From Areca catechu (lineage: Eukaryota > Streptophyta > Magnoliopsida > Arecales > Arecaceae), in the NCBI GenBank assembly GCA_021397845.1, contig CM038044.1, forward strand, positions 101,616,942 to 101,680,941: a stretch of 64,000 nt of DNA. Direction: 5' to 3'. This document shows positions 1 through 12,247 of this stretch, in pieces. The translations under genes and the position numbers were made by a program. Positions within the stretch are counted from its first letter, which is position 1. The number at the start of each line of letters is the position of its first letter. Under the pieces are notes generated by a model. It was given only the letters and a program-made list of their open reading frames with translations. It was not told the DNA's origin and ran no database searches.

Positions 1-1500
1 CTATTCTCCTTCTCACTTAAGGATAAGGTCAAGTACTGGCTTGGCACAATAGAGAGATTAATTTGAACTTGGACTGAGATGTATCATGAATTCCTTAAAA
101 AACTCTATCCTATAGGTAGAACCAATATCATGAGGTGAGCTATCACGGGATTTGCTCAACTCAAGCCTTCTATGAGGGTTTAGGAGACCAATATAGATAG
201 ATGGTTGATGCATCTTGTGGAGGTGCATTTTTGAGTAAGAGTGAGGATAAAGCTTATGCCTTGTTTGAAATATTAAGTAAAAACTCAATCACTATCTTCC
301 TATTAAATGTCAATTCCTCACCAAAAGTAGATAGAAATCTATGAAATTAAATAATCAAATTCTACTCTTAATATCAACTTGAACTTGATAGCCTAGAGAT
401 TAGATACAGTCAACCTTCTTACCCATAAATTAGATCAAGTCCTAGCCCTCGGTCAACAATCTCTCCCATAATATGCATCACCTTCTAATCATCAAGAGAT
501 TTGTTCTATTTGTGCTAGCCTAGCTCATCATTGAATGAATGTTCCATGGTTGCACAGTTACCACCTTTCATCCAAGAACAAGTCCAAGCTGTCCAAAAGG
601 TTACTCCAATCTAGTTAATGATCCATTTTCAAATATATATAACCCAGATTTGAGGAACCATCCCAATTTTTCTTGGAAGTCTCAATAGACTCAGGCTCAG
701 ACCCAAACTCCTCATGTGCAAAACTTCAAAATAGGCCCCAATACCAAAACTATGCCTATAATAAAAGTCAGCCTAGTTAGCCTACTCCTCCATCTTATCA
801 TAATCAGCCATCATACCAACCTCCTCAATAGATTAATCTAGCTGATCATAGGTTTAACCAACTCTAATAACTAATCATGGCTGAACATCAATCTATTATC
901 AGGCTAGAATCATGAATAGGACAAATAGCTAAGTCCACCATGAGGAGGGAACTAGGTTAATTACCAATCCAATCGATAGCAAACCCTAGGAACAACCAAT
1001 CCAGTCTTCAATCAAATGTCCCATATAAGAATCCACAATTTGAGAATGCCAAAGCAATCTCTGAACTTAGAAGAGGTAGGATTCTTAAAAATTCACACTT
1101 AGACCCAGTAGGAGAGTCTAGTATTGATGCTAGCCAAAATCTAAACTTAGAAGCAAAGGTTTGTAATGAGACTAACCTCATGAAAGAACTTGAGCCTGAA
1201 ATAGGTATTGATGCCAGTTCCAACTTGAATAAGAAAGATAAGGGGGAGAGAGTAGGTGAGTAACCCAATACATATAAACCTGGAGTTCCATTCCCTTCAT
1301 CCATAGAAGGCGATTCTTCATGCAAAAAGTAGGGAGCACGTAATGAGGAGCTGATGAAATTATTTAAGCAAGTTCATAATAATTTACCACTCTTTGATGC
1401 AATTCAGTATGTTCTAGCTTATACTATTTTTTTCAAGAAACTTTGCACCTAAAAGCATGAGTCATGTACTACTAAGAGAATTGTATTATCTGAGGTTGTA
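1..1500 (+). pseudogene. gag remnant of element A
   Basis: The capsid part of the Athila gag is readable in pieces. A segment at 1-110 matches the LKDKAKYWL-type capsid stretch seen in element B at 9090-9120, and the stretch at 195-280 reads as the DASCGGAF..KSEDKAYALFEIL region. Between about 165 and 180 a block present in B (9190-9350) is deleted. The later part (620-1250) is the Pro/Gln/Tyr-rich tail before the protease. There are many stops and no frame longer than about 100 codons. The product would be the virus-like-particle shell protein; this copy is dead. Confidence 0.75.
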
Positions 1501-1509
1501 AGTATAGTC

Positions 1510-2168
1510 TTGTTAAACCAATTATCTTAGAAAAGGAAAGATCCTAATACTTTGATTTTGTGCATTATAGGAGGCATCACCTTTGACTGAGCCTTTTTAG
1601 ATTTAGGAGCTACTATGAACCTACTTCCAATCTTGGTTTATGAAAAATTTAGGATAGTAGAACTGAAATGTACCTCAGTCATCTTGCAACTAGCAGATAG
1701 ATCTGTAAAGACTCTACTTGGTTTGATGAGGATGTTCTAGTTAGAGTAAACCAGTGTTATTTTCTAGTAAACTTCCTCATACTTGACATGGAACCATCCC
1801 AAGAGCAAAATTAGAATCCCATAATTTTAGGTCATCCATTCCTGGCCACTACCAATGCCAATATCAATTATAAAACTGGAGCCATGGACATTTCTTTTGG
1901 GGATCAAAAGGTGAAAATTAATATTTTTAATGCCTTAAAATTTGCTTAAGAGAAAGAAAGTTGTTCTATGATTGATCTGATAGATGAAATAGTTGAATCT
2001 AATTCTTCTTCCAATTTGATGAATGATAATGAAACTATTGAAGAAATCCAAGTCCAGGAAGTGAATGTTTTGCTTGATTCACCTCACCCATCATATCTAT
2101 GGCCTTGGTCAATGATAACTGAACCTTTACCTGACCTAGGAACAACACCATTATATCCTTCGACTTAG
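1510..2168 (+). pseudogene. Aspartic protease and linker remnant of element A
   Basis: The protease is recognised by comparison with the better copy in B (12484-13095): the LLDLGA active-site stretch corresponds to about 1590-1620, followed by LVRVNQCYF at 1740 and NPIILGHPFLA near 1820. The open stretch at 1968-2168 (66 codons) is the charged linker between protease and RT (IDEIVESN...IQVQEVNVLLDSPHP). At least one frameshift lies between the active site and the linker. The family enzyme cleaves the Gag-Pol polyprotein; this copy is inactive. Confidence 0.75.
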
Positions 2169-2169
2169 G

Positions 2170-3735
2170 CCCCACCATAACAAAAACTAAAACCTTTGCC
2201 TAAATCACTCAAGTATGTATTCTTAGGACCTAAGAAAGCCCTGCTAGTAATCATTTGTTTTAACCTAACCTCTGAGTAGGAAGATCAATTAGTGGATGCT
2301 TTGAAAACATATAGGAAGGCCATAAGTTGGACCATTACTGATTTGAAAGGTACTAGTTCATCAATTTGCATGCACCATATTTACATAGAGGATAATGCCA
2401 AACTAACCTGAGAAATGCAAACATGGCTCAACCCAAACATGCAAGAAGTGGTCAAGAAGGAAGTAATTAAATAGTTAGATGCTAGTATCATTTATCCCAT
2501 TTTTTACGGCCACTAGGTGAGTCCCACTCAAGTTGTTCCAAAGAAATCCGAACTCAAGATTGTCTGCGCTAACCAATTGGATCTAGTACCAACGAGACTT
2601 TTCACTAGATGGTGTATCTATATTGATTATAGAAAACTTAATGCAACCACCTGCAAAGATCATTTTCCCTTATCCTTCATTGACCAAATTTTGGGGAGAT
2701 TAGTTGGTCAACAATGTTTCTACTTTTTAGATGGATACTCAGGATACAATCAAGTATCAATCTATCTGGGAGACTAGGAAAAGACCACTTTCACCTATCT
2801 TTATGAAACCTTTACTTTTCATAGAATGCCCTTTGGATTGTGTAATGTGCCTGCAATCTTTCAAAGGTGCATGATGTCAATTTTCTTGGATATCATAGAA
2901 GATTTCTTAGAAATTTTCGTGGATGACTTTTTAATCTTTGGAGAATCTTTTGAGCATTGCCTCAATAATTTGAAGAGGATATTAAAATGATGCATCGAGG
3001 CCAATCTAGTTTTAAGCTAAAAGAAAAGTTATTTCATGGTTTAAGAAGGGATCAACTTAGGGCATATTGTGTCAGGAAGAGGGATTAAGGTTGATAAAGC
3101 CAAGGTTAAATTAATTTCTAAATTTTTTCCACCTACTTCCATCAAGAAAATTTGATTTTTCCTTGGCCATGTAGGATTATACCATCACTTCATCAAAGAC
3201 TTTTCCAAAATATCCCAAACTTTGTGTAATTTGCTCACTAAGGATGTCCTTTTTAACTTTGATGAAGACTGTCTTAAGGTCTATGAATTCTTAAAAGAAG
3301 CTGTGACCAAAGCCCCAATCATTCAACCTCTAGATTGGTCACTACCTTTTGAAGTAATGTGTGATGCTTCAGACTTTGCCATAGGAGTTGTTTTGGGCCA
3401 AAGGGTAAACAAATATCTTATAATAATTTATTATACTAGTAGAACTCTAAATGAAGATCAGAAGAATTACACAACTAAGAAAGAGTTACTACCTATAGTA
3501 ATTGCCCTAGAAAATTTACAAGCTTATTTATTAGGATTCAAGACCATGGTTTATTTGGATCACCCTGCTTTGAGATACCTACTCTCAAAGAAAGATGCTA
3601 AACCACAATTGATTAGATGAATCTTACTACTATAAGAATTTGATATTAAAAACTTGAGATAAGAAGGGATCAAAAAATATTGTAGTAGACCATCTATCTA
3701 GAATCCTAGTTGAAGACTATGAACCTACATTAATT
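2170..3735 (+). pseudogene. Reverse transcriptase and RNase H remnant of element A
   Basis: RT motifs in order: WCIYIDYRKLNATT (about 2610-2655), FLDGYSGYNQV (about 2728-2760), HRMPFGLCN (about 2820-2850) and the catalytic FVDDFLIFG (about 2917-2945). RNase H follows: MCDASDFAIGVVLGQRV (3357-3405), YYTSRTLNEDQKNY (3430-3470) and YLLSKKDAKP (3577-3605). Stops sit where the family has Trp, Gln or Arg, for example at 2515 (Trp), 2775 (Gln), 2988 (Arg) and 3017 (Trp). The active-site residues of RT and the first RNase H aspartate are still visible, but the frame is not continuous. Confidence 0.88.
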
Positions 3736-5060
3736 GAAGATTTTTTTTTTGATGAACAACTCCTAGTAGTTTCACATGCAAAGGCCCCTTGGTTTACAAA
3801 CATTGTTAATTACATAGCGGTTGGACAAATTCCTAATGGCTGGTCTAGGAATGAAAAGGATACATTCTTTGCTCAAATCAAGTATTATTTCTAGGATGAT
3901 CCTAAACTTTTTCAAATTTATGCTAATTAGATCATTCATATGTGTATTCCTGAGTTTGAATAATTAAGTATTTTAAATTTTTGCCACACTCTTGCTTGTG
4001 GAGGATACTTTTGTGGTCAAAAAATTGCAACCAACGTATTGCAAAGTGGATCTACTAGCCCACATTATTTAAGGATCCGCATACTTTTAGCCAAGAATGT
4101 CCTAAATGTCAAGCCTTAGGAAATATTTCAAGAAAAGACATAATACCTTTGAACCCCATCTTGGTAGTTGAAATCTTTGATGTTTGGAGAATTGACTTCA
4201 TGGGTTCCTTCCCACCCTCTAATGGTTTTGAATACATTTTGGTGGCTGTCGATTATGTTTCTTAATAGATTAAGGCAATGGCAACCCAAACCAATGACCA
4301 CAAGGTAGTTATAAATTTTGTTCAAAAGAATATATTTTCTAGGTTTGGATTTCCACGTGCCATCATTATTGACAGAGGTACCCATTTCATGAACTACCAG
4401 TTTCGAACATATTATGAAAATATGGAGTCACACATAAGGTAGCTATACCGTATCATCCATAAACTAGTGGTCAGGTAAAAATATCCAATAAAGCGATCAA
4501 GAACATCCTACAAAGGACTATTAGGCCCGATCGAAAAGACTAGTCAGATCAATTAGATGATGCATTATGGGTCTATAAGACAGCATATAAAGCCCTATTG
4601 GCATGTCTCTCTATAGATCAATCTATGAAAAAGAATGTCATCTTCCGGTAGAACTTGAACATAAAGCATATTGGGCAATCAAGCAATGAAATTTTGATTT
4701 GGAACAAGCTGGTTCTAATCAGATGTTACAACTAAGTGAATTAGATGAATTGAGCTAAGAGGCCTATGAAACTTATGTTTTTATAAAGAGAAAATGAAAG
4801 CCTTTCATGATAAACATATCTCTAGGAAGTCTTTTGAGCCAAATCAACAAGTTTGGTTATATAATTTAAGGCTCCGATTATTTCCTAGAAAACTAAGAAA
4901 TTGATGGGATATACCTTACATAGTAAATCAAGTATTCCCATACAGTACAATTAAAATTTATGATCCTAGATCAGGAGATTTTCTTAAAGTAAATGGTCAA
5001 TGATTAAAATCATATATTGAAGGAATTTTATCAAATCAAGCCATTAACTAAGCAACCTTA
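3736..5060 (+). pseudogene. Integrase remnant of element A
   Basis: The zinc-binding domain is seen as CHTLACGGYF (about 3979-4012) followed by the ECPKCQALGN cysteine pair (about 4090-4120). The catalytic core follows: IDFMGSFPPSNGFEYI (first Asp, about 4190-4240), then RFGFPRAIIIDRGTHF (second Asp, about 4345-4390). The C-terminal part includes a KAFHDKHI stretch near 4795-4820 and ends near 5020-5050. Multiple frameshifts and stops break it. The family enzyme inserts the cDNA into the genome; this copy is dead. Confidence 0.82.
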
Positions 5061-6207
5061 GCTAATCCACACTAAACCAAGCTACATTGTATTTGGCTGA
5101 AGACGTTAAACTTAATGCTTATTAGGAGACAACCCAATATATACCTAATATTTATTTTCCTATTCTATAAAAAAAAGGAAGAAGATGTCTCCTCTACATT
5201 GATGATGAGCTCCTCTTAGGTTACTTCTACCCTTAACCATTTCTTTTTGTTTTTTTGGTTGTGTTTATTTCTTTAAATTATTTTTATCATTATGGATAAT
5301 GATATTTAAGTTGGGGGTAGGGATGAACTTTTAACATTTTTAAAATTTTTTAAGAATTTTGAAAATTTTTGAAAAATCTTTCAAATTTTTGAAAATAGAA
5401 AATTTTATCTTGAATAAATTATGTATTAAAAAATAAAATCCTGAGTAAAATAGACTAGAAAAATACAATAGAGTTAGAAGGTATTTGCTAATAATTATAG
5501 CAAGTCAAGGAGTAGACTAGTTGGTCAGACTTTTAGGAGCCAACTTAGATCACCTAAAGGCCATTAGCACTTCTAATTACACATGCACACCGACAAGGCA
5601 AAGTAGGTATTAGTTGTAAGGTTAACTAAGGATCCAATTATCACTAAAAATTGGTAATTGACATACATTTTAATGTAAGAATCTTGAATTTAAGAAAAGA
5701 GATACCTACCTAAAATAAAAGTGTAAAATACAAGAGTATATATATATTGCCCTAAGCTTAGTCACTGGGTCTCTACACGTAGGTCAAGTATGGAGGTTCA
5801 CGTCAAATGGTAAAGGAAAAGCCATAATGCTCATCACTCAAAAAAAAATTAGGTAGTATGAAAGCTACCTTATATTCATGAGCTTGATTTGGGGATGTAT
5901 AGAAAATTAACCAAAATGATGATAAGAAAAGAAACATTTATCCTTTGCAAGCTAGCACCAAAATTCTAAGTTAGCCATCACAAATACAAGTACGATAGAT
6001 CTTTGGATGAATTCTACGAAAGTTTCTAATTATGCTGATTATGAAATTTACTTCTGAAAATCAATAATTTGTTAATGATACTTGCTAGATCTTTTTATTT
6101 TCAATCCTAGATTTATTTTTGTAAAGGAAGCTCTTAATGATATATAGTTATAATTTAATATATCTATTGCATTGCTAAGGGACTCGCAATGAGTAAATTA
6201 GGGGGTG
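5061..6207 (+). other. 3' noncoding region and polypurine tract of element A
   Basis: No coding sequence. The region holds A/T-rich runs and a G-rich stretch near 5310-5325 (ttaagttgggggtaggga). It shares long similarity with the same region of G (about 38950-40033), H (50230-51202) and I (55990-60784 less the CACTA insert), for example the CAAGTCAAGGAGTAGACTAG block at 5503. The terminal purine-rich tract at 6199-6207 is the plus-strand primer site next to the LTR. Confidence 0.75.
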
Positions 6208-8202
6208 TGATAAATCCTACATTTATACACTTATTTTAAGTATTTTAAGTTATTAGTGGTGCTAACATCTTCTAAAAAATCTGATTTCATAATAAAATCA
6301 AATTTTCTTGCAAAATTAATTATTATAAGAATATCTTAAAAAATATGAAATTATAGTGCATTTATGATAAATAGATGTCAATCCATGTATCAATCTAAGC
6401 ACCAAAATAATTTCACACTTATTAAAATATTTAATAAAAAGTTTAATTCATATTTCTTCCTCTTTAGCAAGTACATTAAGATTGATAAAAAAATCTTGAA
6501 ACTTCAAAATCTAAGAAATTTGGTTGGGTTACTAATTGAAAAGCTTGCCAACATGAAGAGCTCGATTTGTCAATTCCAATGGATCAAACGATACTTAAAT
6601 CAGAGTTCAAAGGGGCCCAGAATCAAGAAAAAATAAAATAATCAAATTATACATGAATTTAAATCAGCCGATCCATTATGGACTGGCTTGGTTTATAAAA
6701 TGCCTGAATGGTCTACAGCAGCCATTACTATTGATCATGGCTTTTAACCATGAACCATGGAAGGATTTCAATCGCTGCTCACCAACACCCACCATCCCAT
6801 GCCATACGACCGTCGCCCCAATCACCACTGGCCATCTTCCATAAACAATGCCACCCTCCTAAGAAGCCTCAATCTGCCATCTTCTTCATCGACCCATGCC
6901 AAGCATTCCGCTGCTCCTCCCAAGTCCAGACATTGCTGCCATTATACTACCACGGCTATCCTCCCTCCCGAGACATGCATCGTTGGCTCGAGGAGATGCC
7001 ATCACCTTGCCATCATTGCTGCCCCAATTTGCCCATAGAAGCCACCCAACACCATCAATCCTTAGATTTAGCCATTGGCCATTCTTTGTGGGACACTGCC
7101 AGCCTCCTTCTAGCCATCTTTCGAGCCCTCAGTCATCTTCTTCCCCCCAACTTGAGAGCCACTAGCTATTCTTCCCCATCACCGATTGCTTCATCCTCAT
7201 CACCGCTGGCAACCTTTCCCTCCTGTCTACATGATGCCATGGCCATTTCCTTGCTCCTCTCCACCTGGTCCACTATCCCATTGGCACTGTCCATGGTGAA
7301 CGGGGCTCAAGAAACATGGTCCTGTGAAAATGATTTGAGGGCCGTGTGCAATCCAAATCAAAATCCATGGCTCCATGAGATGGGTTCTCATTAGTAATTG
7401 ATCCTAAATAATTTTAATGGATTCGAGCATGATTCAAGCCAATCTGATAGCCCTCACTAAGCTTAATCAATTTGAGTGATGATTAATGGATTTGATGTAA
7501 TCTGATGGCCCAAAATAATTTCAAGAGTTCTATTATGAGTCTAACCCCAGTCCTAAATTGATTTGGCCTCTACCAAGCTTTATTTAAAGGAACCCTAGGC
7601 TATAGAAGAAAGTAACCTGAAGAGAGAGCGCTGTACAGGGTAGAGGGCACTACTTGGATTGCAGGTTGGTTTCTAAGAGTGGGGTCTCTTAGAGGAGAGT
7701 GCTGTCCCTACACCATTTTCGTGCTGACTCCATCTTCAAGATCAAGATCCAAAGAGGAAGAAGTAAAGAAGTCCAGTTTGCTCCGAGAAGTATAAAGGAA
7801 GAAGGATGCTCATTTACTGCCTTCCCAATAAGGCTACATCGATTTGCTTCTAAAACTTCGTTACAATTTTCTTTTAATTTTTTTGTTTAATGTTCCAATT
7901 TCAACTAATGCAGATTTATATTCCTATAATTTAATTTTTTGTATTTTTGTTTTATTACACATAGATGCTAGGATCTATATAATAGATCCTAAGTACTAAG
8001 TTTATTTTTCTTGCACTTTTATTTTTTTTCAAACACTTTTCTTTTCCACTAAAAGATTAAGGATTTCAATTCATCTAAAAAAACTACCATCTCCATGGAT
8101 TCGACCCAACTTGCCACTTGCTCATATTTTTACTTTCTTTTAAAGTCGGAAAAAGTAAATTTGATAGCCGTGGTGTCCTATGATAGCATCATGAATCTAC
8201 CA
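6208..8202 (+). repeat. Athila LTR between A and B (1995 bp)
   Basis: It starts TGATAAATCC directly after the purine tract and ends near TCTACCA at 8202. Sequence past 8202 matches the leader of element H, so the end is set by comparison. It aligns with the LTR at 40034-42245 along its length and with the 3' parts of the LTRs at 45177 and 51203. A CCA/CAC-rich island (about 6740-7270) lies in U3. The first part of the following leader, including the primer site, is missing, so the LTR-B junction has suffered a deletion. Confidence 0.78.
7581..7588 (+). promoter_or_regulatory. Predicted LTR TATA box
   Basis: TATTTAAA followed by GGAACCCTAGGCTAT. The same core with the same downstream bases occurs in the other three Athila LTRs (41584, 46128, 52134), which supports it as the element's core promoter. 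Confidence 0.65.
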
Positions 8203-8740
8203 ACCACCTTCATCCGGCATACCCAAGCCTCTTAATTAAAATAATTAGATGTTGACCACATGGTATTTAAGCTAACTAGGACAAGGCACCAGGAAGAGTT
8301 GGCTGGTCATGATTGGCTAGTTAACTAGCATCTAGGAAAGGGATTCAAGGATGATATAGCCTTGAAGAGAGATGGTTCTTTAATTGGTTCTATTTACTTA
8401 TCTAGCCAATCTAATTGGTATCTAAAAAAAGCAACAAGGGGACCCTGACTGATCTCACCCTTATCTGGCTAGTTAGCTAGTTGGTTTCTAACTTGGAAGA
8501 CTCCAAGATAGCCTTGGCAATTAGAAGCTATCTAGAATTGGGGCAACCTAGGATAAAAATTTGCTTGATGAGTGTTTGAAAAAAAAATCACAAAAAATAA
8601 AAACATTAACTCTTCTCTCTCTTCTTAGATTAAGGACTCTTAGACTCTTCTCTTTAGACTTCTTTCACTCTTCTCTAATTTCTTCATAAAAAATAAAATA
8701 AAATAAATTTGAACCACACACATTAGGGTTGCACTAGTAC
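8203..8740 (+). other. 5' leader fragment of element B
   Basis: Noncoding. It matches the leaders of H (47508-48268) and I (53600-54159), including the AATTAGATGTTGACC-type start and the TCTCTCTT-rich end. The duplication present in H at 47551-47978 is absent here, so B carries the single-copy form. Confidence 0.6.
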
Positions 8741-10427
8741 ATGAACGATAATAGATCTTTGTTTCCTGACCTAGTTGAATCCACTCCTAAAATTGAATAG
8801 CTGGTCCACATTAAACCTGATAATCAAATGACTGGAAATCCTAAAGAACCACCTAGGGAGATGAAGGAATACTTTATTCCTTCCACCTATAACCCATCGA
8901 CTTGTATACACTTACCTAATATACCTACAAGCTATTATGAGATCAAGTAGACCACAATCCAAATGCTCCCATCTTTCTATGCGAACACCAATGAAGATCT
9001 TTACAAGCAACTAGATGAGTTCTTAGAAATCTATTCCATGGTGAAGATCCAAAATTTTACCAATGATGCACTAAGATTGGCCTTATTCCCTTTTTCACTA
9101 AAGGATAAAGCCAAGTATTTGTTTGGCACAATAGGGAGACCAATCCAAACTTGGGATGAGATATAGCATGAGTTTTTTAAAAATTCTATCCCATAGGTTG
9201 AATCAACACCATGAGGTGAGCCATCACTAGATTTGCTCAACTTCCAAGAGAACAAATTCATGAGTCATGGGAGAGACAAAAGGAACTTCTTAGAAAATGT
9301 CCATACCATGGTTTATCTAAGTGGCAAATTATTCAAGCTTTCTATGAGGGTTTAGAAGACTAATATAGACAAATAGTGGATGCATGTTGTAGAGGTGCAT
9401 TCATGAGTAAGAGTAAGGATGAAGCATATGCCTTGTTTAAAATCTTGAGTGAAAACTTGATCAACCATGCTTCATTGTCTTCCGATGAAAGGTCGATTCC
9501 TTACCAAAAGTAGATAGGAATCTATGAGATCAAACATTCAAACTCTAGCTCTATGGCTTACTTGAACCTAATAGCTAAGAAATTAGATAAAGTCAACATT
9601 ATTGTCCAGAAGTTAGATCAAGTCTTAGCCCTAAATCAATAGTCTCCGGCATAATATCAATCACCTTTTAATTATCAAGAGATTTGTTCTGTCTAAGTTA
9701 CCTAGACCATCATATGAGTGAATGTCCCACGGTAGCACAATTTTCACCTTTCATCCAAAAACAAGTCCAAGCTGCCCAAGGTTACTCCAAGCCAATTAAT
9801 GATCCATTCTTGAACACATATAACCCAGGTTAAAGGAACCATCCCAATTTTTCTTAGAAACCCCAATATACTCAAGCTCAAACCCAAACTACTCAGGTGC
9901 AAAACTTCTAAAATAGGGTCCAATATCAGAATTATGCCTATAATAGAGGTGAGCCTAGTCAACCTACCTAGCCACCATATCATAATCAGCCATCATAAAC
10001 ACCTCCTTAACAAACTAATCTAGCCAATGATAGGTTTAATCAACTTTAATAATGGGCAATGAAGAGATAAGATTGTTAGCTGAAGTACAAATAAGATTGT
10101 TAGCTGAGTCCACCATGAAGAGATAACCAAGTCAATTGCTGAGCCAACCGATAGCGAACCCTAGGAACAACCCACCCAATCTTCAATCTAATGTTCCACC
10201 TAAGAATCCCCAATTTGAGAATGACAAAGTAATTTATGAGCTTAGAAGTGGTAGGATTCTTAAGAACCCATACCAAAACCAGGTGAAAGAGGCTAGTATT
10301 GATAATAGCCAAAATGTAAACTTAGAAGAAGTGGTTAGTACCGAGACTAACCACATAGAGGAACTTGAGCCTAAAACTGGTACTCATGCTAGTTCAAATC
10401 TAAGTGAGAAAGATAAAGAGAAGATGA
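8741..10427 (+). pseudogene. gag pseudogene of element B
   Basis: The likely gag start is the ATG at 8741 (MNDNRSLFPDLVESTP). The capsid core follows: MKEYFIPSTYNPS, a long open stretch at 8963-9166 (MLPSFYANTNEDLYKQLDEF... LKDKAKYLFGTIGRP), and DACCRGAF..KSKDEAYALF near 9380-9430. A degenerate zinc-knuckle region with the ECP end lies near 9690-9730, and a Pro/Asn/Gln-rich tail follows to the solo LTR. Stops at 8798 and 8947 and later frameshifts inactivate it. The open stretch at 10136-10540 covers the tail (residues 1-97) and then reads into the LTR. Confidence 0.78.
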
Positions 10428-12242
10428 TGACAACATTGCCCATTACAAATTTTCATGCACATCCAGTATTTTTTTCTAAACAAACCTATGTATTTATTTT
10501 TATTTTTTATCTAGGTGAATGGGGATTAGAGTCTATTTAAAAAGGTCTTGTATTTGGAATAAATCAGTCAGAGAAATTAAGAGAAAAATTATTGGGCTTT
10601 CCCGACTCCCTCCTCTCCCGTATTCTCTCTCTTCCTTCTTCTTCTTCCTCTTTCTCTTCTTCTTCCCCTGTTCTTCTTTCTCCTCTCTTCTTCTTCTCCT
10701 TCTTCCTCTTCCTTATTCTTCTTCTTCCCCTTACTCTCTTATTCCTCTAATCTCAAATGTCTAGAGACCCCAACCTCCATGCTAATCCATGACCGACCCC
10801 TTGCCCATCTCTTCTACTATGGACCACGATTCTCCACCATCCACCACCACCTTCAAACCATTGTTGGCCGCCCCTCCCACCCCAATTCCATCCAAAACAT
10901 CTATCCACCATCAAATCACCTTGCCTCCCATCCACCGACCTCACTGGAGCTAACTGCCTCCTTCGCCACCATCCCGTCCGAAGAGCCCATGGCCAAACTC
11001 CATCTTCTGCTCATGAAAGGACCACCCAACCAAGCATCCCTCACTGCCTGAATCTAAGTTGCCCCTACCATCTCTAGAGACTGAACCTTGCACCCGATCT
11101 ACTTGGTTCCCCCCCCACAGCCATCGTGTCACCAATCCCTAGAATAGGACCACTGAACTGAGCCTCTATGCTATCGTTCCACCAACAGGCCCCCTCCTTT
11201 TAGCGATCGATCCTCTCTGAGACCTCCAGCAAGTTCCCCTCCTCTGTCCATGGCATTCCTCCCCAATGCCAAGCCCAGTCTACCTCTCCACCTCCGATCC
11301 TCTCATATGATCATGAAAGCACCCAAAGAGTTAAACAATCGTGAAAGCAATTCCAGGTCTTTCTGCTGACTTTTGCTTCTTTGGAAAAATTAAGGTTAAT
11401 CGTTATCTCCCAGCCCTAGCCCCTATTCATGCTATGCTAGTACCGCCTGAGTTGCCTCCATGTCAGTGTCCATGTCTTCGTGTCGCCGTCGTGCTACCTT
11501 CCACTCCATGACCGTGCATCCCTGCCAATCAATCATCTCCATGAGTAGCCCACTCAGCCTCACCTTTGGTTCATAACCTTGGAGGACCCATTCTGCATGA
11601 ACGTGAAAGCAAGTGAAAATTTATTTTACATGCCTTTCAGAGCAAATCCCAATCTCATTGCCGACTTCTACATATTAGGCTATTTTAGATTGAACTAGAT
11701 TAAATTTGTTGATCTTGGACTGTTTTGAGATTTATTAATTAGGCTAACCTAGATTTATTAGTTGTCTAATCCCTCTTCAATTGATGACCCAAGTCTAAAG
11801 ATTCCTGCTTGATTCACTCATGAACCATTAACTAGATACCTCGACCACTTCTTGGTTGATCTTCCTTTTCTAGGATTTTGTGACATCTTATGCTTGGAGA
11901 GAATTTTTCATGATTTAGATTTGGATTTAAAATCATTACTTGAAATTATACCTTTATTGGTTGTCCTGCCTTTAATTCAGTCATACTTGAATTAATTGAA
12001 TTAAACAAAACTAGCCTAGCGATCATTTCCTAAAGACCAACAATCCAACCTCTTGAAATATTTGACTATGCATACTGATCGGGTCACTTCCTAGATCAAA
12101 CCCTAATCTAGACCGGTTCAATTAATTTAATTCTTGCTTTACTTTGAAATATGCTTTTATTTATCTTAATTACTTATTTAATTTGTTTGCTGGTTTCAAT
12201 AGATAGTCATTAGGTCTAGGATAGCTAGTTTGTCCCACATCA
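10428..12242 (+). mobile_element. Solo LTR (1815 bp) of the element E family, inserted in B gag
   Basis: It starts TGACAACATTG and ends CCCACATCA, flanked by a perfect 5-bp target-site duplication GATGA (10423-10427 and 12243-12247). The Athila gag reads from one flank into the other, as in A near 1245-1265, so the empty site is recovered. It is related to the LTRs at 30272-36339 and 36353-38205: same start, a TATA box TATTTAAA at 10534-10541, a pyrimidine-rich tract at 10600-10750, and a shared TCATGAAAGCA block near 11310. A solo LTR forms by recombination between the two LTRs of a full element. Confidence 0.9.
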
Positions 12243-12247
12243 GATGA

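Larger units (their letters stand above)
1..8202 (+). mobile_element. Element A: decayed Athila-type Ty3 retrotransposon, 5'-truncated by the window edge
   Basis: The internal region reads gag, protease, RT, RNase H, integrase on the plus strand, then about 1.1 kb of noncoding DNA, a purine-rich tract and an LTR. The RT and RNase H signatures (PFGLCN near 2830, YLLSKKDAKP near 3580) are those of the plant Athila lineage. The 5' LTR, leader and gag start lie left of the window. All frames are broken by stops and small indels, so this copy cannot encode working proteins. The LTR at its right end is followed directly by a second Athila internal region (B), so this LTR may be shared by A and B. 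Confidence 0.88.

Noticed and set aside
6750..7394. 214-codon open frame on the plus strand in the A LTR
   Set aside because: It lies in the C-rich island, has a His/Ser/Pro-rich composition and no domain, and the frame is not kept in the G, H or I LTRs.
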